Assembly: GCF_022682495.2 (NCBI RefSeq)
Contig: NC_071388.1
Span: 29,744,139 to 29,808,138 of the forward strand
DNA length: 64,000 nucleotides
Source: Desmodus rotundus
Lineage: Eukaryota > Chordata > Mammalia > Chiroptera > Phyllostomidae
Direction: 5' to 3'
The notes under the pieces are model-generated. The model was not told the DNA's origin. It saw nothing but the letters and a program-made list of their open reading frames with translations, and searched no databases. Below are positions 22,390 to 35,900 of this stretch, in pieces. Position 1 is the first letter of the stretch, and each line of letters begins with the position of its first letter. The translations under genes were made by a program, and so were the position numbers.

Positions 22390-24645
22390 TTTTGTTGAAA
22401 CTAGTCATTGATGCCTGGGAATACTGTACATATTTGAGGTTTGTGAATGAGAGTGCTCAAGTGACAAAGTCCTTTAGAGATAAACACAATAATGATGATA
22501 CACTGACATCTTTGAATTTTCATCATTTTGATTGGGAAAAATTACATTAGCAATTTTTCTTACCTGTTTGTTCCTAAGAGCAAATGGTGATGAAGGCTGA
22601 GATGCAGCAACATTACTTAAGGAAATTTAAATGACCTATCTCTGCTATTCACAAGATTTAAATTAAATAAAACATCACTAAAATGTCAAATCCGGTTATT
22701 GTTTTTGGAGAGGAAAGACAGGAAAGACAGTGTGCCCTGCCTAGTCTCATTTGTAAGCATTTCACTGCTTATTTTTTCTTTTCCCTCTCCTAATCATTAA
22801 ATACTTGAGTATCTCATTTATAAACATGAAATACTCAACCACTCACTTGCAGAACTGATGAGATATTAGTTAAGCACAGAGATTCTCAGGGACAGAAAAT
22901 CTGGCTTCTTTCTATAAACTCCTTCTACTTCTTATCTTCTCTGGTTCCAATTCCTTTGCATCTTTTAGGGATTTGTTTGTTTGTTTGTTTGTTTGTTCAG
23001 CCACCAACTGAGCTGCTGTTTCCTTTGAATAAGGAAAAACAACACTCTAGGTTCTGCAAAGATACAGAAATCTCATCACATACACACTGGATGACTGAGC
23101 CACAGTGCTCTTCTGGAAACAAATTACTTCTCATCCCGTTCCAACATATGTATGCACACCAGACACACATACTTTTTCCCACACCATAAGAAAATGATCA
23201 GATATGTTTTTCCTTACTTTTTCTTCTTCCTTGAAACACTGCTTATTCTCACATATTAATATTTCATTTCCAAATGTAACATGTCACAGTGAGGAGTTGT
23301 GTTGACTAGCAAGAAGTCAGAAGGTAAGAAATTTCCCTGATCCCAGAAAAACTATTGTTAGCACAGCAGACAATAAATAAATAGGAAAGGCAGGAGGAAG
23401 CCTTTTATGCTGAGAGAAATGCAGACGATGACAAAACTTATAAGGCTGAGGAAAAACAAATCATCTTTAGGAGAACTTGCACTGGAAATGGCTTTGCCTT
23501 TCAAAAGGAAAAATGCCCTGCTGAATCAGCAGCGTTTGAGGGAGAAAAAAGTCTTGTGTGGTTTTCGAAATACTAAACTCAAATTCACTGGCAAAAAAAG
23601 GGAAAAAGGTTGAAAGGTTGTATTTGCATGCAAAATGAGAACGAGTTTAAGCTCAGAAAAATTGCAAATTGCAGACAAAGAAAAATCAAACAGAGGAGTT
23701 GGGAAGAAAAGGAACAAAGCACGTCTGAGCTGGTAGCATCCTGATGTACAAAAGAAAATCCACATAGTTGGTAGCGTGACCACGTCACCCCGCACCCTGT
23801 TTCACCAACATGCTATAGGAAGGGGAAAAATGAATGAGCTCTTATGTTCTTCAGTCATAAACCTGTTCAGTCAAGCAAGATAACAGATAATGAATTTCTA
23901 CGATGGAAAATTGATTTGTGGATTCTCAAATTCTTCATTTTGTTTATGTTTCAGAAATGTGTAGATATGACAGGGTGTCTTGCTGTTTTTTTTTCTTTTC
24001 AATATTTTATCACAGTGAAAAGAGGTGACAATTGTAACTGTGGAATGCAAATTTATTTTATCTTGAAATGTCAGATATACTATTGTCAGTCTTCAGCAAA
24101 CATAAAAAGGAATAAGATTCTCTGAAAGACCAGATAACGTAGTCAATGTTATGGTTTTACTGTGGGAAACAAATTCTTCAATTGTTCAAAAAATATTCAG
24201 TCTGGATTTTTATGTACTTTAAATCTCTGGGTCATAAATTGTAATATGTGTGTTGCATTAGTTAGAAAATATTTTCTATACTTAGTAAATTTATCATGTA
24301 AATGTATACACCAACTGTATACAGATTTAATGAGCAACTATTATCACTACTGGTTGGTATTGACTACAAACCCTTATTCTCTTTTGTTTAAAGAATTATG
24401 ATAACACATAAAGAAAGTTTAGTTTTAGATATCTAATACTTGCAACTTTTAGCAAAATATGAGGACTTGTGAGACATGAGAAATAAATGGTTCTTTAATT
24501 GACCGAGTATTGTCACAAGTCAACTTAGCTTCATTGAAAACTTTGTACAGGAGCAGCTAATTAAAAGCCATTGTTAAACTGATAAGAATGAAAAAATCTC
24601 AGGTACAAGAAAAAGTAGTTTACAAAGATAATCCAAGTAAAAAAC
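22390..24645. other. mostly unrecognised non-coding DNA
   Basis: A (GTTT)n run lies at about 22972-22997. Several frames of 60-93 codons have no domain signal. Nothing else supported. Confidence 0.5.
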
Positions 24646-24654
24646 CCAAGTATT

Positions 24655-24695
24655 CATCATTCACTCACTCACTCACTCATAAACTCACTCATTCA
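24655..24695 (+). repeat. (CACT)n/(CATT)n tetranucleotide repeat
   Basis: A run of 'cactcactcactcact' followed by 'cattcaatacatattttgtg', of the sort often found at the edge of old L2/MIR-type repeats. Confidence 0.7.
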
Positions 24696-24764
24696 ATACA
24701 TATTTTGTGAATACTTTATAATAACAAGTATTTTATTGATTCCACACAATAATAACTGCCATTT

Positions 24765-24915
24765 AAAGACGCAAAATATGTGTCAGCCATTGTACATATG
24801 CAGTTTCAAAAAAGTTAAGAAACTTGCTAAAAATCTCAAAACATAAAGTACAAACCCAGTCCATTTAACCCCATTTCCTCTGAAACCAAAGCCAATGTTC
24901 TTTCACCCACACTAA
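24765..24915 (-). mobile_element. MIR SINE, antisense
   Basis: The plus strand shows 'gtgtcagccattgtacatat', 'gaaacttgctaaaaatctca' and 'gtacaaacccagtccattta' in the order of antisense MIR ('gtgccaggcactgt ... gaacccag'). Diverged. Confidence 0.55.
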
Positions 24916-25119
24916 GCTCCTTCCCTTCTACTATTTTCATAGCTTATACTCTGGTGCTGGAGGTTAGGACATAATTAAGACTACTATACAATGTGATAAT
25001 TTATTTTATCTTGGACTCTGGAAGTCTGACTAAAAGGAGGTTTACTGACCTGGATGTTGAAGTAGAAGCTGGAGTTTCCCAGGAAAAGGAAAGAAAGGGA
25101 ATTGCATGCAATCAGGTGG

Positions 25120-25400
25120 TGGTGCCAGGGTGGAGGGGCAGCATGTGCAAAGTCAGAGAAGCAAGAGAAAATACAATACACTCAACAAGCATTCATTATG
25201 TATCAATTTTGTGGCAGGATCTACACTACGTACTGGTTGAATAAAATGTGGCCCTTGGACTCAAATATTTTATTATCTCATAAAAAGATAAATCCTATAA
25301 ACAATTACGTACTTGAAAGCACCACTGCTGATATTGTAGAATTGTATACAAGGGACACAACAGAACTATATTCAAATGAGAAGTTCAGTGAAGACTTCTA
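25120..25400 (+). repeat. ancient interspersed repeat copies
   Basis: Two patches: 'ggcagcatgtgcaaagtcag' (25137-) and 'caacaagcattcattatgta' with 'tactggttgaataaaatgtg' (25185-). Both fit the old family with the 'caacaaatatttattgagca' head. Divergent. Confidence 0.4.
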
Positions 25401-25404
25401 AGTA

Positions 25405-26185
25405 ACATTTTAAGAGTCTCAAAAAATACTTAAAAGTTCTATAGGCAATTTCTGCTTCCAATTAGAAGACAGAAGACCTCAATTCCCATGCCAACACCTA
25501 AAACATCTAAATAATATAAAAATAATACTTACATATGGGACTATATGGGACTGTCAAAGGCTAATATATGCGAAAATGCTGGATGAACTGATTTGCAGCT
25601 AGGGGGTCCTTCATGAGAGAGCAGTGAGTCCTGGACAGTCTGGTGCAAGGAGAGCAGAGCGAGGGCTGCCCAGGACACAGACCTTCACAGCTGCATGGAG
25701 ACACCGCCACTTGAGCTCCTGGCAACGGTGAAGATTGTGAGATGTGTGGGAATCTGAAATACTATCAAGTTTAGTAATAATTTCCTCAGCACAGCAATCA
25801 TCTCCATGCTACTCTACATTGGTTTAGAAATCTGAAGTAAAAGTAGGACTGATAAGCAGAAAGAAAATATTCCACCTGGCCCACCTCCCACATTCTCTGT
25901 ATACCTGAAATTGTGAAGTCTAAAGAAGTAATATGGGACTCTGAATCAAATTCGGATGAGAACAAAGTAATGTCCTACCTTAGGAGTCTGTGTTTTGGGG
26001 GATGGGCTGACCAGAGAGAGCTGAAGCCCAGTCCCAGTCAAATGAACCCTTGCTGAAATATGAATAATAAATCACCTCCTCACTTTAGCAAACAGATGAG
26101 AGAACTTGAAATTCCAGGAGGTAAAATCAAGCATTCTTTTCCATTCTCATTTGTTTTTTATAGCTAATTTCTGGATACAATAAAA
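25405..26185. other. non-coding DNA, nothing recognised
   Basis: No repeat or exon that I can support. A purine-rich segment at 25610-25720 has only scattered CpGs. Confidence 0.5.
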
Positions 26186-26189
26186 AAAA

Positions 26190-27560
26190 AAAGAACTCAA
26201 AACCAAAGAAAAAATATAAGACCACAAATGATGTCATATAAGAATTAACAGAAAATAATTTAAAATTCAATTGTAAATAGGGAAAAATGGTAAGAATAGA
26301 TGAATGAATGGGTAATTTCAATAGAGAAATGGAAACTATAAGAAAAAATAAATAAAAATTATATATCTGAAAAATATAATACATGGAAAACATAAATGGG
26401 TTTAATAGAAAAATCAACAGAGTAATTAAATAATTAGTGACTTTGAAGACAGATCAGAAGGACTTATCCAAAATAAAGCCCGGAGAGAAAAGATAAAACA
26501 AAAATACACTAAGAGCATTAATGGACCTGTGGATGGATCAATATCAAACAGTCAAATATACATGTATGAGAGTCCCAGAAGGACAGAAAAGAAAGCATAA
26601 GGCAGAAAAAAAAAAAAAACATTGAGAAATAATGACTATTTTTTCTATGTTTAAAATACATTAATCTGCAAACCTAAGAATCTCAGTAAATGTCAAGTGG
26701 AATAAGTCCATAGAATATGCACCTAGGCATTTCATTCTCAAGCTACTGAAATCCAAATGTAAAGAGAAAAATTCTAAAAGAAGCCAGTAAAACACATCAT
26801 GTGAATGTGTGGTGGGGAGGAGCGACACGCTCATTAAAAGGAATACAAACCATAACACAATGGATTGGCATCTTTAAGGTGCTACAAGAAAACAGCCAAA
26901 CAATAATCTTAACCTAGTATCTTACATTCAGCAAAAAGAGCCTGCAAAGATGAAGTGAAATACATACAATAATAGATAAATGAACAAATAATAAATGAAA
27001 GCTAAGGGAATTTGTTGCCATTGGATCTGTACTACAAGAAATGCTAAGAGAAATTCTTTAGTCCAGAAAGAAATGACAGCATTTGGAAATGCAGATCTTC
27101 AAGAAGAAATGAAGAACACTAAAAAGGCAAATGAGGCACCTCTAAATCTCTTTTTTCTTCTAATTCATTTGAAAGACATTTGACTAATTGGAAAAAAAAT
27201 AACATTGGAAATGGGAGTGATGGAGTTATAACTTGGTGAGTTTCCTACCTTATATCTGAAGCAGAATAATGTTAATTCAAGATAGAAAATGATAGATTAA
27301 GTGTGCATACTTTAGTCCCAAGGACAACTACTTTAAAAAAGTAAAATAAAAACCCAACAAGTTAGATAAAATAGAACACTAAAAAATAGATTAATTTAAA
27401 AGAAAATGAGAAAGTAAAGGAAAAACAAATGAAAAATAAAAGTTATATGTCAACTTCAAGCAAATTATATCAATAGTTATGTTAAATATAAGTGTAATAA
27501 ACATGTCAAAGAAAAAGTGATTATTGTCAAAGGGTATTAAAAATAATTACTAATAGTAAC
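26190..27560 (+). mobile_element. old L1 (ORF1 and inter-ORF region), 5' part
   Basis: In sense, 'atatgaccagagagt'-like wording is lost, but 'tatgagagtcccagaaggac', 'ttctaaaagaagccagtaaa', 'ttacattcagcaaaaagagc', 'ctacaagaaatgctaagaga' and 'agtcccaaggacaactactt' follow the ORF1-to-ORF2 spacer of old L1M elements. Frames are short and broken. The same element resumes at about 28815 after a nested younger L1. Confidence 0.75.
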
Positions 27561-27586
27561 TAGTAACAACTAAAAAACAATTACTA

Positions 27587-28808
27587 TTGATCTATGTATC
27601 TGTTTTTATGAAACTAGACCACCTTATTACATCACACACGAGAATAAATTCAAAATGGATCAAAGACTTAAATGTTAGACCTGAAACCATAAAAAGAGTA
27701 CGAGAAAACATAGGCAGCAAAATGTCAGACATTGCTCATAGAAAATTCTTATTGGATATATGTCTCCAGGCAAGGGAAACAAAAGAAAAAATAAACAAAT
27801 GGGACTACATCAAACTAAAAAGTTTTTGCACGGCAAAGCATATCATCAACAAAATAAAAAGACAACCCACAGAATGGGAGAACATATTCACCAACACATC
27901 TGATAAGGGGTTAATATGCAAACTTTATAAAGAACTTAGAAAACTCAACACCAAAAAACAAACAAACAAAAAACAACTTAATTAAAAAATTGGCTAATCT
28001 GAAAAATCACTTCTCCAACAAGGACATACAGATGGCCCATAGACATATGAAAAGACAGGCAATGTCACTAATCATCAGGGAGATGCAAATTAAAACCACA
28101 ATGAGATACCACCTCACACCTCATAAACAAAGCAACAAAAAACAAGTCCTGGCAGGACGTGGGAAAAAAGAATCCTCATGCACTGTTGCTGGGAATGCAG
28201 ACTGGTGCAGCCACTGTGGAAAACAGTATGGAGATACCTCAGAAAATTAAAAATGGATCTGCCTTTCAACCCAGCAATCCCACTTCTGGGAATATGTCCA
28301 AAGGAACCCAAAACACTAATTTGAAAGAAAGCAAGCACCCCTATTTCACTGCAGCATTATTTACAATCACCAAGATATGGAAACAGCCCAAGTGTCCATC
28401 AATAGATGAGCAGATAAAGCAACTATGGGGCAGTTACCCAATGGAGTACCACTCAGCCTTAAAAAAAAAAAAAGAAAAGAAAATTTTACATTTTGCAACA
28501 GTATGGATGGACCTGGAGAATATTATGCTAAGTGAAACAAGCTAGTCGGAGAAAGATAAATACCATATGATTTCACTCACATGTGGACTCTGATGAATAA
28601 ACTGAATTAACAAGGGAAATTGGGGCAAACTCATAGATGGAGAACAGCATGACAGCTAGTAGGGGGAGGCGTGAGGGAGTGGTGGGATTGAGCCAAAAGG
28701 AAAATGAACTCATGGACGTGGAGAACAGTGTGGGATTGCTGGGGGGAGGGGCATATAAGGGGACTAAATAGTAATGGAAAAAAATACAATAAAGATTAAG
28801 TAAAAAAA
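27587..28808 (+). mobile_element. younger L1 3' end nested in older L1
   Basis: Frame 27587-27985 encodes an ORF2 C-terminal stretch including '[19 protein letters not shown]' and '[17 protein letters not shown]'. The following frames (27990-28250, 28159-28545) carry '[15 protein letters not shown]' and 'YPMEYHSALKK', separated by frameshifts and stops. The 3' UTR runs 28545-28790 and ends at 'aataaagattaagtaaaaaa'. 'attactaata' at the 3' edge (about 28807) recurs near 27545 and may be the target duplication. It is 5'-truncated and cannot encode functional ORF2. Confidence 0.88.
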
Positions 28809-28814
28809 TTACTA

Positions 28815-29235
28815 ATAACATGCCCTCTACAAGAATTGCAATTTAAGTGCAACATAGGTTGATAGAAAAAGGATGGAAAAATATATACTATGCCAGCCCC
28901 AATAAAAAGACATCTGGTGTGGCTATGGTAATATCTGACAATGTAGACTCCAAAATAGGGAGTATTTCTAGGGAGCAGGGGATATTTACAATGGCAAATA
29001 GGTCAATTCACCAAAAACATATAATTTTTCTCAACATGTATGCTCCCAATAATGGAACTTAAAAGTAAGTGAAGTAAAACTTCACACAAACAAAATATAG
29101 ACAAATCCACAGGAGACTTTACCACTCTTGCAAAAATAAATAGACAAACTTAGAATTCTAGTAGTAGATTTCAACATGTTTTCTGTCATTAATCAATAGG
29201 ACAACTTTTCAATATCAAAATAATATGACCAGATA
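28815..29235 (+). mobile_element. old L1 (ORF2 N-terminal region), 3' part
   Basis: Frame 28847-29062 contains 'GVAMVISDNVDSKIGSISR' and ends 'IIFLNMYAPNNGT', the endonuclease domain region of ORF2; 'ctagtagtagatttcaacat' corresponds to the catalytic 'GDFN' neighbourhood. It continues the element interrupted at about 27560. The lack of later ORF2 sequence means the copy is truncated at about 29235. Confidence 0.75.
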
Positions 29236-29285
29236 TGCATTTTTCAGGCTGGTGGAATTGTCAAGGGAGTATTGAAGAGAAAGGA

Positions 29286-29340
29286 AGATGTGTGTGTATG
29301 TGTGTGTGCTGAGAGCGGGGGGGGGAGGGAGAGAAAGGAG
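29286..29340 (+). repeat. (TG)n and G/A-rich simple repeat
   Basis: 'gtgtgtgtatgtgtgtgtgc' followed by a run of nine G residues and 'agggagagaaaggagg'. Low-complexity purine-rich DNA. Confidence 0.8.
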
Positions 29341-29619
29341 GAAAGAGGAAGAGAAATTATTAATTAGCCATCATTATCGTATCTAATGAGAGATGGTGAT
29401 GGCCTGAATTAATTTTTAAAAAACAGTGAGCATAGAGAGAAATTAATTAACTGGAGATATATTCGATTTCTAAATATAAAATCCGGTCACTGCTTGGCTG
29501 TTTGACGCAGGTGGGAGGTGACAATAGGGAGATCTCTAGAATCTTCACAAGTTCTTTTTAAGAGACTGAGGGGATGCTTTTCATCAAAACGGTGTGAAGG
29601 AGGAGGATCCCATCTGAGA

Positions 29620-29965
29620 AGAAAGGCACACACTTCACTGTTAGATATTTTTGTAATGCATGGGAGACATTGTTGGAAATGCCCAGTAGGCAATGAAGAT
29701 GTGGGTCTGGAGCGCGGGAAAGACATCAGGTTAAAGACAGTTGCCATGCCTGGAGTCGTCGGCAAGATCGAAATAGCCCAGTAAGCCCAGATAAAAGGCC
29801 ACACACAGAACCCTTGGATTTTGACAAACAAAGGGTGGCTAGAGGAAGAGAAACCTGCAATGGAGACAAAAGTGGAAAAGACGAAATACGTGATAACCGG
29901 AAAAAGTATGTCCCAAAAATGAGGGAGGGATATTAGTTCAAGGAAGCTAAGTACTGCAAGCAAGT
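29620..29965 (+). repeat. ancient interspersed repeat, inner part
   Basis: Landmarks in order: 'cattgttggaaatgcccagt', 'aggcaatgaagatgtgggtc', 'tggagtcgtcggcaagatcg', 'cacacagaacccttggattt' and 'ggctagaggaagagaaacct'. They match a very common old mammalian repeat that I recognise by pattern but do not name. The longest open frame of the window (29487-29981, minus) is antisense to this and is not a gene. Confidence 0.55.
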
Positions 29966-29969
29966 GAAG

Positions 29970-32900
29970 ACCGCAGTGCATTCATTGAACTCGGCAAATA
30001 GATTTCTCCCAACATTAACAGAATAGGTTTTGTGAAGAGGTGACCTGAATAAAAAATAAAGGTGAAGAAAATTTAATGCAGACTATTTTCTTGTCAGGCA
30101 CGTTGACTGTTAAACTGAATAGGAACTACTGACCTGAAATCAGTAATTATAGGAGACATTCTTGGTGAGCTGGTGTCACCCAAATTAAAAAGACTACTAA
30201 AAGTCATAAGAACGATGCAGGAGGCATTTTCTTCAACTTAAGTGACCAATCAATTCTTCCCCACTGGGGAGATTATCATAGTTTTTTAATGTTATGTAGA
30301 TATTCAACCTAAGTGACATCTTCAGGGATAATTGGCCTTTAATAACTTCTCTTTACGGGAAGAACTGTCTGGATGAAGTTTCTAGGAAAGGTGTGCATTT
30401 ATAAAGAAGAAGGTGAAAAACACTTCAAGGCAATTCAGCCACAAGCACACTTTTATTTTGCACAACAAACAGTGGAAAGGTTTAACTCACCTTTCTTAGT
30501 AATTTATACAATGGAGATCATCTCCAGGGATCTCATGGGATTGAAAGGGTGTGTGGAAAGGATGTAAATGTTAGAAAATCTAATTGATAATCCCATAAAT
30601 AAGATGTTTCTTCTTAGGATTATCTCTGATTTGAACACCACACATACATCTAAGAAAATGTCTTACAACTCAGATTCCACTGCAAGTTAGTAAACTCTCT
30701 CGGTTCCCTTACCGGATCTCTGGGAATAAGGTAAAGGAAAGGAAAAGACTATGAAAAGTGGCAACAAAGAGCCAAACCTTAACTTTATTCCTGATAGGTA
30801 GGTGAGAAACGGGAGTTGTGCAAGGTAGAAAAATTTAAATTTTGTGTGTAGAAATTGGCACTTTCAAAGTGATAATCGAACTCAAAATATCAGTTTTCTG
30901 ATCCTTGTAGTAGTTTCTGAATGGCCTGGCTGCCTACTGTCCTAAGAATGAGGACAGGCTGTTTTACTGGAAGCTCCACTCAGTCCACCTCTAGGAATGC
31001 CTTCCGGCCAGCTGGCTGCCCTCTTCGGCCCTGTCTCTAAGTGGCCACAAAGTCGGTGTTTGCTTGGTCTGCTGGTGGCGCCAGATCACCACGTAACTAC
31101 AGAGTCCCAGAAGCCTCAAGCACTCAAAACATATAAATATAAATATACTTATGACCCTCAGTATATATTTAAAATTTTTCTTTAAAATTTCAAAGAAGGA
31201 TACCAGAAAGTAGTATGAAATTTCTCAAGTGTGAATACATTCATTGAAAATGATTTTTTCTGATATCAATGCTGAAACATTTTTCTGTGTACAAATGCCC
31301 AAAGGCAACGTTTATGCCTAGGACTTTTCCAATCAGCGAGGCAAACATAGGTGTGGCATGGTATACAAAAACAGCACGCATATTATAATCACGGATGTGC
31401 TTGCAGACCGCTCTGGGAAGCTCTTGACCTAGTCTGACTACCATCTCAATGTAACATCTCCGCTCTGTCCCCAGGCGACCCCCCCTAGTGGCTCCAAGTT
31501 GATCTTTGGCGGCCATACTCCTCTCCGAGATTACCTGAGACACCAGGGTTTCCACACGCAACTCGTGGTCAGGCCCAATTAGCCTGCAAAGTGCTGTTCG
31601 CTGTCTCCTCATGAATAACATTGCTCTTTCATGCCTCATAACTCCAAGATTTTACTAAAGCAATAGCTACTTTATTGAGTAGACTATGCAGAAAGTGCTG
31701 CTGCTTTGAACGATTTTACGGTGGAGACTGCTACTTGTTTATCAGACTCCATATCCCTATTCTTCAGAGTAATAGAGTTCAAAGAGGATGTGTGGCCAGC
31801 AGGTCGGACACTGTTTTGCAGACCCGTCTGCAGCTGTCTCTGAGATGTGACTTAGTTATCACCGAGAGAATATTAGTGAAAGTGACAGTGCAATGTTCGC
31901 CTCACTGGTGTGAGATGAAATTGTCTCCCTCAAAACCTGTCCTTTTCCCTTGTCTTGAGTCGGTACGTGGGCACGTCTGCAATTTGGCTTTCATCGCTGC
32001 CCAGGAACGGACAGATATTTTAAAGCCTCTGTATTTGGAACATACTTTTTTAAATAGCAACTTAACCTTTACCTAACTAATACGGATGCTAATAGACCAG
32101 TAAGTTTTATCTCCCATGATTGCATTTTTAACACAGGCAGCAGAGAGACCCAGTTACTTAATGACAAGGAGCACTTTTATCTCCTACAAGAACTCTGCAC
32201 GTCTTGGCGAGTCAGCCATGTCTGCTACTTGCACAGCACTAATGACTTGAAAGGCAAGACTATGTCTTTCTAGCTCTAGCATTTCACACAGGCTGTAGTA
32301 CAATGATAGGTGCATAGTAATAGAGGTTTATAAATACTGGGAATAGGAAGGGTTTGCAGCCTCTGAAACCGTGTCCCAAAGGCAGCCACCTAACCTGTTA
32401 ACATGCAGGGTGAGCCCTACAAAGGTTAGGATTTATGAGCACTAATATTGCTGATAGCTGGATATAATGTCAAGCCTGAGAAAGACCATATGGCTAATGC
32501 TTCCACATTTTGACCTGGCAGAAATTGTCAGTTCATCAGTAGATCGGCAGAGACTAATATTGACATCACTAACTTTATTGACATCTGAACTCTGCTTTAA
32601 CATTAGGTGACATAAAACTGCATGAATGGTGAAATACCTACAGGCTTAATAAAAAAATACTGCGGGATTAATTTTCCAGATGAGGGTAATAAGAAATTTG
32701 AATCTCTAGCATTAATGTTGTTACTTGGATGCTGTGTGATAGCAATTCTGGTTCTCCCTGGAGCATCGTTGAAAGCTGTATTTGTGTGTGTTAGGGCACA
32801 CCTGGGCAGATGCTAACATCATTGAAGCATTATTCATGGCTGAAAAGCATTTCTCAGGCTGCTCTGCACACAGCAATCTTAGCTACAGTGGTACATTTGG

Positions 32901-35900
32901 TCTGCCAATCTAGGTATCAGCGTAACAACCCTTGAAAAGTGATTTTTATTTTGGGAGGGATCATAACAGCGAAATGAGTCACAGAAGAAAGTACTCAACC
33001 TATAACTCTTTAACCTAATAAACCTAATACATGTCCAAGAAATACAAATAATACCCTTGCCGGTCACTGTCCCTTTCTTCACTAAGAAATCATAGGCAAG
33101 TGTAGAGAAAATGTTTATCAAGACCCAGGATAGTTCTCAGATACAGGAATAATAGAATAAATGGTTTTATTCCATTATTCTCTGAGTCTTAAAGTGAACC
33201 CTGTCTCCTCCACGGTCCTTTGCCACGCCTTCCCTTGCTTTTGAATATTGACTATATAGCAATGAAACATAGCCCTGTGCTTAGGAAGGATGTAAACAAG
33301 CTGCTTTGCCTGGTGTGATTCCAGTTTAAACCGTCTTATTATAAGTCAGGGGATTTTGGTTTTGTTTCTTCCTGTCCAGCTCAGCCTATAAAACAAATAT
33401 TTTAGAGTTAGGGCAAAAGTCGTATATTAATAAACATCTGCATTTTTTCTGGAAACTTCTAAGGCTCTGAGTATGCTGACCTCTAATATTTGTGGGTTCT
33501 TGGAAAGAGTACAAATGGGGCCCACATAGCATATGTCTAAGTATTTAAAAGTTATATATCAAGCCAAAACATTTTAAAAGTAAGTCTACTTTCCTACTTC
33601 TGTAAATAAACCTTTATAATAACCAAAAACAGTTTGAATTTAGAATTCTTCAATTTCTTGGGGATTTGTAACAAACTGGCAGCATAAGGAGAGACAGACC
33701 CCATCCCTCCCATCTCTCGGTCCCACTCTCTGAAGGGCCCATCCCAATCTGTACCTCCACCTCTGCTGCTGCAAACACCAGGCCTTTGGCCCTTCCTTGG
33801 ATCTTGAGGTGGGCCCTCTGGCTGTGCAGAGAGAACAGAGTCTAGGAATACCTTACTGGCCTTGGGAGCAGGCTTAGGGCTGCTTGGAAATTGAATTCTT
33901 GGACTTCAAGTATCTAAAGCATGGTCCAAAGAGAGGCTCAAGCTGTAGATGGACACACCTCTTGGTTCTGTAACTTTCAATTCCATGGACAGAGGACTTA
34001 GTCAGAGAAGGTTGTAACATGAGACCCAAACTCTCTTGCCTGGGTCTACGGGTGATACTGAATCTTGGGCAGCAGTAGGCAGCAGGGAGATTTGGGAGTT
34101 GGGCACTGGTCCTGCTTCCTGGTGCTGCCACCTGATTTCAACCTTTGGGAAAGTATCCTTTTTAGTGCATCAATTGTTAGCTATGCTTTAGGATGACACA
34201 GAGATCTATAACATCAAATCGGGGCCCTAGGATCTGTTAAAGACGAGGAAGAAATTATTTCTGGGCACAGTCATGATAAGCATTGAAAATGGAGATTTCA
34301 AATGAAGGTTTATAAAAAGGTTTATCACTGCAGCATAAGTCATATTGCCCTAGTTACTAAATTAGTCTAATTAAGATCTAACTTCCTAGTCCCAAGAGTG
34401 AAGCTATTGAAATTACTTTTCCCCTTTAATTAAGTGAGTACTCACAGAGAGACACAAGTAAGACAGTACTGGTAAGATACAGGCAAGGCTGAGCATTTCC
34501 ACTTCAAATTCCTCCCATTAACTAGAGGAACAAAAGGCACAGTGCATGGCCACAGAAGAGAGGTAGGTGTTACATTTCCTCCACATTCTAGGCAGGACTG
34601 CATTCCGTTAGGTAGGACCCATTGTCACTCATCAGCCAGGCGATGCCTGTCCCCTTGACTCAGGCTGCAAGGAAGGGGCAGCGTCAGGCCTTTCATTACA
34701 GGAGCACAGTCCGCTGTCCTTCTAACGTCACCAAGAGAGATGCAGCATTCTGACCAGATGATTCTGGACAGAGTACTTTAAAAACTGACCCTAATGTGAA
34801 AAGTCAACTTTATGCTTTCATTGCAGACTTACTCAAATCCACTGTTATGCTCCCAGGCTGCATATCAAGCCCCCCCCCCCCCACCATTTATATAGGTTTT
34901 GATTAATTCAGGTGAGAGTCTGGTGCCCAAAGAAAGAAATGTCATTACAATATAGCAATTGCTTAGGGAGCCTCAAACTTCATAAACAGAATTCCCCAGG
35001 GGATTTCTACCAAAATAGTGACTGACAGTGATATGTAAACAGAGTGTTTACACCAATTATTAAAGCTGCAGTAATTAAGTGCTGCAATGAAGATGGACTG
35101 AGCCACTGGGTAAGGTACTAAGTTACCCAGAGATAAGCAAAAATCTCTTGGATATATTTACATATCTCGTTTCTAGTGAAAGGCAGTATTTGTCTAACTC
35201 ACAAGGCACTTATTTGAGAACTAACTTATTCCTTAAAGAGCACAAGCTCCTAAATATCTCTGTGAAATAACTATCTTGATTGGTGCTAGACATAACCCTA
35301 ATCGAGCCCACCAAATTATTTAAGCATTTGCAATTGGAATTCAATGATGATAGTTGGCAGCTGATGGTGGCTTGGTTTATATACATGAGACTTACGTGAG
35401 TCATATTTAACCATATCATGAAGCAGCAAAAACACCATTCTACAGAGATAAACTAATTTATTAGGATCCCAGAAAGAAGCAAAGAGGAAAAATCATGTGT
35501 TCCAAAAGGAAGGGCGTAATTTAATAACACCTTGAAGACTTCATGTTAGTCACTTGCAGGTTCTGACCCCTCCTGAAACTGGATTGCAGTTTCTTTCTTG
35601 GTAATCATAATATCCCTGGGTCATTTAATAAATCGTCTTTCCTGCTTCAGCATGAGGGTTTCTGTATCCAAGGAGCTTTGACAAAATATTACTTAAATTT
35701 CTCATTTACCCTGTAAAGATCTCTGCAAATACTGAGAAAATGAAATTGAGTCTTGCGTACTTGCTAATGAGTGTTCTCCACAAAACGATTTGCATGGTTA
35801 TATTCCCTCAAGGTGGAAACGCACACACACACACGTATATGTGTAAATATATATAATGATTTTTTTAATTTGCATTGATTCTCTCTGGCCCTTCCTGTAG

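Noticed and set aside
24655..24695. CRISPR-like array from repeated 'cactcact' units.
   Set aside because: It is a short tetranucleotide repeat without unique spacers, in a mammalian genome.
27587..28545. Reverse-transcriptase-like frames taken as a host gene.
   Set aside because: They are the C-terminal part of L1 ORF2 broken by stops and frameshifts and followed by an L1 3' UTR.
29487..29981. Longest open frame of the window (164 codons, minus).
   Set aside because: It is antisense to an ancient interspersed repeat, has no domain and no start or splice context; chance openness is the simpler reading.
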